Positions 1 through 6,948 of a stretch of DNA of 15,069 nt are shown here, piece by piece. The number at the start of each line of letters is the position of its first letter. The stretch's first letter is position 1. The notes under the pieces are model-generated. The model worked only from the letters and a program-made list of their open reading frames with translations. It made no database searches and had not been told where the DNA came from. This DNA is from JALYOK01 sp031419835 (lineage in GTDB: Bacteria; Pseudomonadota; Gammaproteobacteria; Burkholderiales; JALYOK01): contig JANOLP010000253.1 in the NCBI GenBank assembly GCA_031419835.1, forward strand, positions 1 to 15,069, in the 5' to 3' direction. A program made the position numbers and the translations under genes.

Positions 1-780
1 CGGTTTGACGGGAATTTTCACCGGCGCAATCTCGGCGTGCGCGGCCTGGCTCTTCGGCAACTTGCCAGTTAATTTTTCCGCAATTGCTTCGGCTTCAGCG
101 CGCGAAATATCGCCGATCAGCGCGACCACCGCGTTATCGACGGTGTAGTGAGCGCGATAAAACGCGACGACATCGTCACGGGTAATCGGCTTAATGGTGG
201 CTTCGGTGGGCTTTTGTGCGTAGGGGTGATCTTGATACAGCGCCTTGAAAAATTGCCGTTCGGCGACGCTATCGGCATCCGATGTCGATTGCCTTAAGGC
301 CGAAACCAGTTGCGCTTTTTCGCGCTCTAAAATTTCTGCGGGATAGGCCGGCTCTTGCACGATCTTCGCCAACACCTCGATCGCTTCGCTGCGCTCAAGC
401 TCGCTCGATAGCGTACGCACGCTCCAACCGGCGCGGTCCTGGTCGAAGCTGCTACCAACCAGCGCGCCGATATTGGCGATCCGCGTCGAGATGTCGTTCT
501 CGCTCAAGCCGCCCGCGCCGTTGTTCATCAGCCCCGCTGCCATGCTCGCGGTGCCGGAGCGATCAGCGGCGTCGCGGCTCGAGCCTGCGGAAAACTCGAT
601 GCTGACATCGAGCATCGGCAAGCTGCGCGCTTCGACGAAATAAACGCGCGCGCCGCTGGGCGTGGTCCAATGTTGAATCGGCAAGCCGGCGTAGGCTTGA
701 ATGTTCGCCGCCAAAAAGAAGGCGCCGGCAATAGTACGATTGAGGTTCGAACTTGAAATTTTCGACAGGAATTTTTTCAT
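1..780 (-). CDS. M16-family peptidase-like protein lacking the zinc motif (3' part outside window)
   Basis: Exported M16 (pitrilysin-type) peptidase homologue, 260 codons visible, open to the window edge. The N-terminus (MKKFLSKISSSNLNRTIAGA...) is a signal peptide ending near residue 31 (AYA|GL), so it should act in the periplasm. The first domain follows the M16 pattern (TPSGARVYFVEARSLPMLDV, then a segment on mutating sign and 'SAGSSRDAADRSGTASMAAG'), but where an active subunit has HxxEH this protein reads TASMAAGL, so it has no zinc site. In known M16B heterodimers one subunit carries zinc and the partner contributes an R/Y pair in its C-terminal half; that half is not in the window. It starts 17 bases after the stop of the active partner. 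A GAGGA ribosome site lies at about 785-789, overlapping the end of that gene, so the two are surely co-transcribed and probably form one enzyme. Confidence 0.85.
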   Translation of the reverse strand, partial: MKKFLSKISSSNLNRTIAGAFFLAANIQAYAGLPIQHWTTPSGARVYFVEARSLPMLDVSIEFSAGSSRDAADRSGTASMAAGLMNNGAGGLSENDISTRIANIGALVGSSFDQDRAGWSVRTLSSELERSEAIEVLAKIVQEPAYPAEILEREKAQLVSALRQSTSDADSVAERQFFKALYQDHPYAQKPTEATIKPITRDDVVAFYRAHYTVDNAVVALIGDISRAEAEAIAEKLTGKLPKSQAAHAEIAPVKIPVKP

Positions 781-797
781 GGGTTTCGCGCTGTCCT

Positions 798-2180
798 CTA
801 TTGTGAATGGCGAACGCCGGGAATCGCTTGGCGCGGCTTAACGGAATCGACCGGTTGCGGATCCAATACCGCAATGGTCAGGCGATCATCCTGAATATAT
901 TTCTCGGCAACTTGCTTCACTTGATCGGCCGTGACCATTTTTAATTTCTCCAACATCACCTCCAAATCGCGCCACGAGAATCCGGCGTTCTCGGTGCGGC
1001 CGATTTGCATGGCCTGACCAAACATGGAGTCCAAACCGAATACTTGGCCGGCGATGATTTGCGATTTCACCCGCTGCAGCTCTTCCGCCGTCACGCCTTC
1101 GGTTTTTATTTTTTCCAGTTGTTCACGCAACGCGGCTTCCAGTTCGGCGATGGTCTTGCCGTCGCTCGGTGTACCGTCGATGACGATCATGCCGGGGCCG
1201 CGCTCGACCGCGTCGTAGCCTGCGCCCGCCTGGCTGGCGATGCGCGAATCACGCACGAGATGCTTATTCAAACGCGCCGATTCGTTGCCGTCTAAAATGC
1301 CGATCAACATCTGCAACGCGTAGGGCTCCCAATCTTTCGCCGCATCGCGCAACACCGGTGCGTGATAGGCCATTGCGATGTAAGGTAATTGCGCCGGCGC
1401 CTTGACGACGATGCGCTTGATGCCGAGTTGCACCGGCTCCGTTTGCGGCTTGCGCTCCGGCATAGCTTGGGTTTTCAGCGGCCCAAAATATTTTTGCGAT
1501 AACGCGAGAACCTCTTTGGAATCAACATCGCCGGCAATCACTAAGGTCGCGTTATTCGGCGCGTACCAGCGCTTGTACCAGACGCGCGCGTCCTCGGCTT
1601 TCATGTTTTCTAAATCGTTCATGAAACCGATTACCGGCCGGCCGTAGGGATGCGCGTTGTAGGCATTGGCGATCAATTGCTCATAAACAATCGCGTGGGC
1701 TTTGTCTTCGGTGCGCAGGCGGCGCTCTTCCATCACGACGCGAATTTCCTTGGCGAATTCTTCATCGGAAAAGTTTAAATTCACCATGCGATCGGCTTCG
1801 AGTTTTAGCGCGAGCTCAAGTTTGTCGTTGCGCAGTTGCTCGAAGTAAGTGGTGTAATCGCGATTGGTGAAGGCGTTATCTTTACCGGCATTGGCGGAAA
1901 TGATTTTGGAAAATTGTCCGGCCGCCACTTCATTGGTGCCTTTGAACATCATATGCTCTAACACATGAGCGACGCCCGAGGTGCCGTTAAACTCATCCAT
2001 CCCCCCGACTAAATACCAAACCTGCACGACAACCACCGGCGCGCGATGATCTTCGCGGACGATAATTTTCATGCCGTTATCGAGCTTGAATTCGTTGGTG
2101 ATGGGTTGTGCAGCGAGCGCAGCGTTTGCGCCGGAGAGAACCAGCGCTGCAAGCAATAGGGTGCCGAGCAATTTTTTCAT
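798..2180 (-). CDS. M16-family zinc metallopeptidase (active subunit)
   Basis: Exported zinc peptidase of family M16, 460 aa, normal length for the bacterial short (M16B-type) form. Residues 1-24 are a signal peptide (LLLAALVLSGANAALA). The inverted zinc motif HVLEH is at 72-76 within AHVLEHMMFKGT, with the downstream glutamate in the VVMEERR segment as expected third ligand. A second M16 domain occupies roughly residues 190-450. The protein should degrade peptides or small proteins in the periplasm; the substrate cannot be told. It is the first gene of a minus-strand pair with the zinc-less homologue beginning at 780, and is divergent from ftsY, matching the arrangement next to ftsY in many gamma- and betaproteobacteria. 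The start at 2180 places the signal peptide correctly; the ribosome site (GGACGA) is weak. Confidence 0.93.
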   Translation of the reverse strand: MKKLLGTLLLAALVLSGANAALAAQPITNEFKLDNGMKIIVREDHRAPVVVVQVWYLVGGMDEFNGTSGVAHVLEHMMFKGTNEVAAGQFSKIISANAGKDNAFTNRDYTTYFEQLRNDKLELALKLEADRMVNLNFSDEEFAKEIRVVMEERRLRTEDKAHAIVYEQLIANAYNAHPYGRPVIGFMNDLENMKAEDARVWYKRWYAPNNATLVIAGDVDSKEVLALSQKYFGPLKTQAMPERKPQTEPVQLGIKRIVVKAPAQLPYIAMAYHAPVLRDAAKDWEPYALQMLIGILDGNESARLNKHLVRDSRIASQAGAGYDAVERGPGMIVIDGTPSDGKTIAELEAALREQLEKIKTEGVTAEELQRVKSQIIAGQVFGLDSMFGQAMQIGRTENAGFSWRDLEVMLEKLKMVTADQVKQVAEKYIQDDRLTIAVLDPQPVDSVKPRQAIPGVRHSQ

Positions 2181-2225
2181 TCGTCCGTTTTCATCAAGTT
2201 GAGTGGTAAGGCAAGTGCTTTGCGG

Positions 2226-2254
2226 CTAAAATGCGAGTCTTGCAAGAGTGACAA
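2226..2254 (-). promoter_or_regulatory. candidate sigma70 promoter for the M16 gene pair
   Basis: Reading the minus strand, TTGTCA (2249-2254, five of six matches to the -35 consensus) is followed after 17 bases by TTTTAG (2226-2231), a weak -10. The site lies 45 bases upstream of the ATG at 2180 in the only intergenic space before it. Assigned by eye only. Confidence 0.35.
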
Positions 2255-2266
2255 CCCTATTCTAAT
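2240..2266 (+). promoter_or_regulatory. candidate sigma70 promoter for ftsYEX
   Basis: TTGCAA (2240-2245) and TCTAAT (2261-2266, five of six matches to TATAAT) are separated by 15 bases, shorter than ideal. The pair lies 45 bases before the ftsY ATG and overlaps the candidate promoter of the divergent M16 genes, so the two directions could compete. Assigned by eye only. Confidence 0.3.
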
Positions 2267-2311
2267 CGATCCCGTCTGCGCCTTGGCCTTTCGCTTCTGA
2301 CCGCCCAATTC

Positions 2312-3292
2312 ATGTTTAGTTTCTTTAAGTCCGCCGATAAGTCTGCCGAACCTGCAAAACCTGAAGTAAAGAAGGATGGTTGGCTGCAACGGCTGAAAAC
2401 CGGCTTAACCAAAAGCCGTGAGAAAATCAGCGGCCGTCTCACGTCGCTGTTTAGCCGTGGCAAGATCGACGAGGCGCTCTACGAAGAGTTGGAAGAAATA
2501 CTTCTCGGCGCCGATGTTGGTGTAACTGCGACAAGAAAATTGATCGATGACGTCCGTGCGCGCGTTCGCAAAGAAAAATTGAGCGATGCGTCCGAACTCA
2601 AAGGCGCCCTGAAAGGCGCGCTCAGCGACCTTCTTGACCCCTTGGAGAGGCGCATGGATACTGCCTCACAGGCCGATTCCCCTAAGCCGAAAATCATCAT
2701 GTTCGTCGGCGTCAACGGCGCCGGCAAGACAACGACCATCGGAAAATTGGCAAAGTGGTATCAAGCACAAGGCAAATCCGTATTGCTCGCGGCAGGCGAT
2801 ACCTTTCGCGCAGCAGCGCGTGAGCAACTGATGGTGTGGGGCGAGCGCAATAACGTCACCGTCATCACGCAGGAAAAAGGTGATTCCGCTGCGGTGATTT
2901 TCGATGCGATTCAAGCAGCGAAAGCGCGCGGCGTCGATATCGTGCTGGCGGACACCGCCGGGCGCTTGCCGACGCAATTGCATTTAATGGAAGAAATCAA
3001 AAAAGTAAAACGTGTGATTCAAAAGGCGGATCCGACCGGGCCGCACGAAATATTGTTGGTGCTCGACGCCAACACCGGCCAGAACGGCCTGTCGCAAGTG
3101 CAAATTTTCGATGACGCGCTAAAGCTCACCGGCTTGGTCGTCACCAAACTCGACGGCACGGCGAAAGGCGGCGTTGTCGCGGCGATCGCCGGCACTCGGC
3201 CAATCTCGATTCCTTTCATTGGCGTCGGGGAAACGCTGGACGATTTGCGCCCGTTCACCGCCAATGATTTCGTCGAGGCGCTGATCGAGTGA
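2312..3292 (+). CDS. ftsY: signal recognition particle receptor FtsY
   Basis: GTPase receptor that docks the signal recognition particle (Ffh/4.5S RNA) and its ribosome at the inner membrane, delivering nascent membrane proteins to SecYEG. At 326 aa it has the NG domain but only a short, charged N-terminal stretch in place of the long acidic A domain of E. coli FtsY (497 aa). The start MFSFFKSADK resembles the usual hydrophobic/basic FtsY N-terminus and supports this ATG, although no strong ribosome site is visible. G-domain landmarks: P-loop GVNGAGKT (133-140), DTFRAAAREQL (163-173), DTAGRLPTQ (214-222), TKLDGTAKGG (278-287), GVGETLDDLRPF (304-315). First gene of ftsY-ftsE-ftsX; its TGA overlaps the GTG start of ftsE. 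Confidence 0.97.
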   Translation: MFSFFKSADKSAEPAKPEVKKDGWLQRLKTGLTKSREKISGRLTSLFSRGKIDEALYEELEEILLGADVGVTATRKLIDDVRARVRKEKLSDASELKGALKGALSDLLDPLERRMDTASQADSPKPKIIMFVGVNGAGKTTTIGKLAKWYQAQGKSVLLAAGDTFRAAAREQLMVWGERNNVTVITQEKGDSAAVIFDAIQAAKARGVDIVLADTAGRLPTQLHLMEEIKKVKRVIQKADPTGPHEILLVLDANTGQNGLSQVQIFDDALKLTGLVVTKLDGTAKGGVVAAIAGTRPISIPFIGVGETLDDLRPFTANDFVEALIE

Positions 3293-3942
3293 TTGACGTC
3301 AGCAGCGTCTACAAACGATACGCGAACGGCTTCGAGGCGCTCAAGAACGTCAGCTTTAACATCGCCCAAGGCGAGATGGTTTTTCTTACCGGCGATTCCG
3401 GCGCAGGAAAAAGCACCCTGCTCAAACTCATTGCCGGCATTGAGTTGCCGAGTAGCGGCAATGTCGAAATCAACAAACAGAATTTGACGCGCCTTCGCCC
3501 CGCCGGGCTCGCGGTGTTACGGCGAAACATCGGACTGGTGTTTCAAGATCACAAATTGCTATTCGATCGCACGGTATTCGACAACGTCGTGCTGCCGCTC
3601 TATATCAACGGCTACAAACCGTCGGACATGGTGCGCCGCGTGCGCGCCGCGCTCGATAAGGTCGGCTTGCTCGATCGCGAAAAAGCCTTTCCCATCGCAC
3701 TCTCAGGTGGCGAGCAACAGCGCTTGTGCATCGCGCGCGCCGTCGTCAATCGACCAACGATGTTGATCGCCGATGAGCCGACCGGGAATCTCGATGCGAC
3801 TCACGGCGCGGCGATCTTCGAGTTATTTCATTCGTTCAACCAAGTCGGCACGACGGTCGTGGTCTCAACCCACGATCACACGCACATCGAGCGCCTGAAG
3901 CCGCGCGTGCTGCATCTCGAACACGGGCGGCTCGCGCAATGA
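3289..3942 (+). CDS. ftsE: cell division ATP-binding protein FtsE
   Basis: ABC-type ATPase that pairs with FtsX at the divisome; ATP binding and hydrolysis by FtsEX switches on periplasmic amidases (through EnvC-type activators) and supports divisome assembly. 217 aa, close to the usual ~220. Walker A GDSGAGKST (35-43), Q-loop Q86 in LVFQDHKLL, signature LSGGEQQR (138-145), Walker B MLIADEPT with catalytic E163, and H-loop H195 in VSTHDH are all present. The start is GTG, overlapping the ftsY stop as GTGA, and the stop overlaps the ftsX start as ATGA, so translation is probably coupled along the operon. Confidence 0.97.
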   Translation: MIDVSSVYKRYANGFEALKNVSFNIAQGEMVFLTGDSGAGKSTLLKLIAGIELPSSGNVEINKQNLTRLRPAGLAVLRRNIGLVFQDHKLLFDRTVFDNVVLPLYINGYKPSDMVRRVRAALDKVGLLDREKAFPIALSGGEQQRLCIARAVVNRPTMLIADEPTGNLDATHGAAIFELFHSFNQVGTTVVVSTHDHTHIERLKPRVLHLEHGRLAQ

Positions 3943-4841
3943 GCGCGTGGCTAAATCAACATTTGCACGCGCTGCAAATTGCGTGGCAGCGCTTGTTCAC
4001 TCATCCGATCGGCTCGCTGTTCACGATTTTGGTGATTGGCCTCGTCGCCAGTTTGCCGGCCTTTGCCTATCTCGTGGTGAACAACGTCGCGGGACTCGCC
4101 GGAAAACTCGATCCCGAACCGAAGTTGAGTTTTTATCTGAAGACGAATGCAGGCGAAGCGGAAATCACAGCGGTAAAGGAACGCTTGAACGCGACCGCGA
4201 ATATCGCCAACGCGCGCTTCGTTTCAAAGGAAGCGGCACTCACGGAACTCGAATCCGTCGGCATCGCGGACGTTGCGAAAACGTTGGAACAAAATCCGCT
4301 ACCCCACGCCTTCGTCATCAAACCCAAATCTATAGAACCCGCAGCGCTCGACGAACTCAAAAAACAAATCGCATCCTGGGCGGAAGTTGAAACCGTCGAA
4401 CTCGATTCCGATTGGGCGCGCAAACTCAGCGCCTTCGTCGAATTCGGCAAACACGCGGTGTTTTTTCTAACGCTGGTATTGGGCTTAGCGCTGGTGTTCG
4501 TCATGGCCAACACCATACGCCTGCAAATCATGAACCAGCGCGAAGAAATCGAAGTCAGCCGCCTGATCGGCGCCACGCCCAGCTTCATCCGCCGACCATT
4601 TCTCTACTTCGGCATCATGCAAGCGATACTCGGCGGCCTATTGGCGATAGGCCTCGTTGCGCTCGGCATCTATGGACTGAATCAAGCCACCGAACCCTTG
4701 GTAAAACTTTACGCAGGCGAATTTTCCTTCCGCGATCCGGATTGGAAATTCGGCGCCGCGATCATCTTTGCATTAATGGTATTGGCGATGTTTAGCGCCG
4801 GGCTAGCGGTGCGGCGCACGTTGCGATCGATGGCGCGTTAA
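3939..4841 (+). CDS. ftsX: cell division protein FtsX (permease-like)
   Basis: Membrane partner of FtsE, 300 aa, with the expected FtsX layout. A short cytoplasmic N-terminus is followed by TM1 at about 27-48 (ILVIGLVASLPAFAYLVV), a periplasmic domain at about 50-170 that would contact the amidase activator, and then TM2 (172-194), TM3 (221-246) and TM4 (271-292). The cytoplasmic loop NQREEIEVSRLIGATPSFIR (199-218) is the characteristic FtsX/MacB-type segment before TM3. It does not export a substrate but passes the FtsE ATPase cycle to cell-wall hydrolases outside. Start ATG overlaps the ftsE stop. Last gene of the operon: a palindromic repeat starts immediately after it, and rpoH does not follow. 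Confidence 0.96.
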   Translation: MSAWLNQHLHALQIAWQRLFTHPIGSLFTILVIGLVASLPAFAYLVVNNVAGLAGKLDPEPKLSFYLKTNAGEAEITAVKERLNATANIANARFVSKEAALTELESVGIADVAKTLEQNPLPHAFVIKPKSIEPAALDELKKQIASWAEVETVELDSDWARKLSAFVEFGKHAVFFLTLVLGLALVFVMANTIRLQIMNQREEIEVSRLIGATPSFIRRPFLYFGIMQAILGGLLAIGLVALGIYGLNQATEPLVKLYAGEFSFRDPDWKFGAAIIFALMVLAMFSAGLAVRRTLRSMAR

Positions 4842-4843
4842 CA

Positions 4844-4891
4844 CCCTCACCCCACCCCTCTCCCGCAAAGCGGGAGGGGTGGGGGTGAGGG
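4844..4891. repeat. palindromic dispersed repeat, family A copy 1
   Basis: GC-rich hairpin directly after the ftsX stop. The left arm starts CCCTCACCCC and ends TCTCCCGC, the loop is AAA (4867-4869), and the right arm reads back nearly perfectly (GCGGGAGGGG...GTGAGGG). A second copy with the same outer arms is at 14498-14545. It could slow transcription leaving ftsX, but no T-tract follows, so it is called a repeat and not a terminator. Confidence 0.85.
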
Positions 4892-5015
4892 GGCAGTCAC
4901 CATTTGTGCGCAGGGCGGTCAAATTGGGTTCATGGAAAGATTAACAGCACGGCGCACGCTGCGCTTGTCGACACGATTAACTTATCGATGCGGTACAGTA
5001 AGTTCGAAAGAGTAA

Positions 5016-5237
5016 ATGATGATTCGCACTATAGAAGACGTTGTTGATGTCCAAGGCAGGGTTGAACTTTCTGAACCAGTTCATCTTTCCGCGCCGCGTA
5101 GGGCATTAGTTACGATCCTCGAAGACGAGGCCGCCGTTCCAATACACGACGCTGCGCTGCTGAGCGAGGCGGCACTTGAAGATTGGAATCGACCGGCGGA
5201 GGACATTGCATGGTCTCCCCTTCAGTCGGCTCAATAG
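5016..5237 (+). CDS. small type II antitoxin-like protein (partner of PemK/MazF-type toxin)
   Basis: 73-aa protein resembling small antitoxins encoded just upstream of PemK/MazF-type toxins. The N-terminal half, TIEDVVDVQGRVELSEPVHL, followed by APRRALVTILED, looks like the short beta-rich DNA-binding part. The acidic C-terminus (LLSEAALEDWNRPAEDIAWS) resembles the toxin-wrapping tail of such antitoxins. The frame appears intact. Two consecutive ATGs (5016, 5019) could start it, behind a weak GAAAGAG ribosome site. Its last 28 bases overlap the start of the PemK-like fragment at 5210, the normal arrangement for such operons. Because the toxin is broken (see 5210-5320), this is probably an orphan antitoxin. 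Family assignment comes from recalled sequence pattern. Confidence 0.72.
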   Translation: MMIRTIEDVVDVQGRVELSEPVHLSAPRRALVTILEDEAAVPIHDAALLSEAALEDWNRPAEDIAWSPLQSAQ

Positions 5238-5320
5238 TTCTCGTTCCAATTCCGTTCTCCGATTTATCGCAGTCAAAGCTGCGCCCTGCTGTAGTTGTCG
5301 CTAACGCAAGCCGTGGCGAT
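5210..5320 (+). pseudogene. PemK/MazF-type toxin, N-terminal fragment
   Basis: From ATG 5210 the frame gives a recognisable PemK/MazF start: VGSIVLVPIPFSD, then LSQSKLRPAVVVAN and SRGD. A whole toxin is about 110 aa. Here homology stops after roughly 37 residues at RGD (5318-5320), where family members go on with a strand such as W(I/L)LCQITS. The frame itself does not stop; it passes straight into sequence resembling an XRE antitoxin. An in-frame TTG at 5183 would add nine residues but is not needed: the ATG fits the family and the overlap with the antitoxin gene. The ribonuclease core is missing, so it should be inactive. Confidence 0.7.
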
Positions 5321-6763
5321 CTGCATGCCGCATCCCGCAAACAGATCAATGATACTCGGTGGCTGAAGCAGCAACTCATGGAAGAGTTGTCGACCTGGAT
5401 TGCGGAACATCACTTGAAGCAGGCCGAGGCTGCCGAAATTCTGATGGTCTCGCGTCCACGCGTGTCGATCGATGCGGCAAATACCTTTGCTATCTCGTTC
5501 CTTCTGGCTCATCTCCGTCGAGCCCGCTTTGAGCGACCCATCTTCGTAATATTCTTCGGTTAACTCGAGTTTGCCGGAGGGGTCGTAGCATTTCATCATG
5601 CGGATTTCATCTTTGACGTAGCGCTGTTCGACGGCGAGTTTGCCGCTCGCAAAATAAATTTTCTGATCGCCGTCATAACGCCCTTCGCGATACGTGCGCT
5701 CTTCTTGCAAGAGGCCATCCTTGGAGTAGCGCATCACGCGCCCTTCTTCAACGATATCGTCCCAAGAGCCGGGCTGGTATTGGCTCTCCACGTAGGTGCC
5801 TGCGGTTTTTAGTTTGCCGTTATCCCAGAATTCCTGCACCTCCAATTGCTTGCCGCTTTGCACTTTCTTGACGCTACGTTTGAGTTTTCCGTTCATATAA
5901 AACTGGCTTTCGCTTTGTTGGCGCTCTAGGTCGTAAACGGTTTCGCGCAGCATCGTTCCTTCTTCGGAGAATTCACGGAACGGGCCCTGCAAACGATTTT
6001 TCTTGGTGCTGAACGCGCGAAATACTTTGCCGTTCTTGTGTAATGTTTCGACGTCGAACGTATCTTCCTCGTCCGGCTGCGGATAGGTTCGCGTCATCGC
6101 GCGGCCTTCGCGGTCGACGGTTTCGACTTTCGTTAACATGCCGTTTTGCCAATAGCCGATGTTGCGAATCTTGCTGCCATCGCTGTTATGCAACTGGACT
6201 CGCGACACTTTGCCATCGAATCCACACGGCGCAATATCTTCCGGCGCCATGGAGCGGTCAGCACATTGCAAGGATTTTATTTTGCCATCTTCAAGTAGCT
6301 CAATGCGGCCGCGCCCTTCTCGATCGCCGACGATTTCGAATACGCCCTTGAGCTTACCGTTTGGATACAGCTCGCGCACCGCACCTTGCGATTTACCTTC
6401 TTTAAATTCCATTTGGCACAGCAATTTATTGTCTTTCGAAAAAACTTGCGCGGCACCTTCCGCGAGATCGTTTTTAAACGTCGCGACGATACGCCGGTCA
6501 TTGTTGTCGAAATAAAAACCCGGGCCATCGCGTTTGCCATTTTTCCAGTTGATCTCGGACACGATGCGTTTGTCGTCGCGATGAACGCAACGTTCCAAGC
6601 CGGATTTTCCTTCGCCATCGTTGGCCGTTTTCCCGTCGATGGAACAATCGCCACTGCGCGGTGAAACCTTCGCGCCGGTTTTGGCGTAGAAGTTGCAATC
6701 GCCTGCGAAAGCGGCAAACGACAGCAACATCCATGAACAAGTTAGTGCGACGAAATGACGCAT
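5273..6763 (-). CDS. exported MORN/YwqK-repeat protein with abnormal C-terminal extension
   Basis: 496-aa protein starting MRHFVALTCSWMLLSFAAFA, a signal peptide with cleavage near residue 20 (AFA|GD), followed by repeats of the MORN-2/YwqK type: NGKRDGPGFYFDN, NDLAEGAAQVFSK, YPNGKLKGV, and NGKLKTAG later, ending around residue 415 (YYEDGSLKAGS). Such repeats form beta-hairpin stacks; many homologues are labelled 'YwqK family antitoxin', but an exported protein is not expected to be a cytoplasmic antitoxin, and the function is unknown. The ATG at 6763 is preferred over the TTG at 6784 because AGGAG (6772-6776) sits 8 bases upstream. The last ~75 residues are antisense to the toxin-antitoxin fragments and contain no MORN pattern, so the original 3' end was probably lost and the present stop (5273) acquired. 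Confidence 0.78.
   Translation of the reverse strand: MRHFVALTCSWMLLSFAAFAGDCNFYAKTGAKVSPRSGDCSIDGKTANDGEGKSGLERCVHRDDKRIVSEINWKNGKRDGPGFYFDNNDRRIVATFKNDLAEGAAQVFSKDNKLLCQMEFKEGKSQGAVRELYPNGKLKGVFEIVGDREGRGRIELLEDGKIKSLQCADRSMAPEDIAPCGFDGKVSRVQLHNSDGSKIRNIGYWQNGMLTKVETVDREGRAMTRTYPQPDEEDTFDVETLHKNGKVFRAFSTKKNRLQGPFREFSEEGTMLRETVYDLERQQSESQFYMNGKLKRSVKKVQSGKQLEVQEFWDNGKLKTAGTYVESQYQPGSWDDIVEEGRVMRYSKDGLLQEERTYREGRYDGDQKIYFASGKLAVEQRYVKDEIRMMKCYDPSGKLELTEEYYEDGSLKAGSTEMSQKERDSKGICRIDRHAWTRDHQNFGSLGLLQVMFRNPGRQLFHELLLQPPSIIDLFAGCGMQIATACVSDNYSRAQL
5321..5467 (+). pseudogene. HigA-type XRE antitoxin fragment fused in frame to the PemK fragment
   Basis: The frame continuing from the PemK fragment contains LMEELSTWIAEHHL and KQAEAAEILMVSRPRVS, the helix-turn-helix of HigA-like antitoxins (from about ATG 5378). 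The residues before it (TRWLKQQ) also fit. After PRVS (5456-5467) the expected D-x-V-x-x-x-K-x-x-x-F-T-I-D continuation is missing; the frame turns into sequence antisense to the MORN-repeat gene and stops at 5563. The protein is therefore truncated at its second half. Joined to the PemK piece, it looks like the product of deletion or recombination between two toxin-antitoxin loci. Confidence 0.6.
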
Positions 6764-6771
6764 GCAAAACG

Positions 6772-6776
6772 CTCCT
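6772..6776 (-). promoter_or_regulatory. ribosome binding site deciding the start of the MORN-repeat gene
   Basis: AGGAG on the minus strand, 8 bases before the ATG at 6763. It lies inside the longer reading frame that begins with TTG at 6784, which argues for the shorter protein. Confidence 0.7.
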
Positions 6777-6805
6777 GCGAGCAATACCGATCACTATTTT
6801 CGCAT

Positions 6806-6901
6806 GTCATTGCGAGGAATGAAATGACGAAGCAATCTCGCCTTTGCGGCGTTGCAGAAAGGCGAGATTGCTTCGTCGCCAAAAACGCTCCTCGCAATGA
6901 C
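6806..6901. repeat. palindromic dispersed repeat, family C copy 1 (full hairpin)
   Basis: Outer arms GTCATTGCGAG (6806-6816) and CTCGCAATGAC (6891-6901) are perfect inverses. An inner stem of 20 perfect pairs runs from gacgaagcaatctcgccttt (6826-6845) to its inverse (6858-6877) around a 12-base loop. It lies between the divergent MORN-repeat gene and metY. The GTCATTGCGAG...GAAGCAATCTC motif is a common dispersed palindrome of bacterial chromosomes; a half copy is at 9255-9283. Confidence 0.93.
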
Positions 6902-6948
6902 GGCTTTGACGTGAATGCATCCTTGCGTCGTCCTTCAGTTCTGCGGCT

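Noticed and set aside
4844..4891. Rho-independent terminator of ftsYEX
   Set aside because: The hairpin is strong but is followed by GGCAGTCACC rather than a T-tract, and an equivalent element occurs at 14498; called a dispersed repeat instead.
5273..6763. YwqK-type antitoxin paired with the nearby toxin fragments
   Set aside because: The protein has a signal peptide and lies on the opposite strand; its closeness to PemK/HigA pieces is better explained by a random junction.
6806..6901. Insertion-sequence ends or a MITE with target duplication
   Set aside because: It is a single compact hairpin without a clear flanking direct repeat; this fits a dispersed palindromic repeat better, although a MITE-like origin cannot be excluded.
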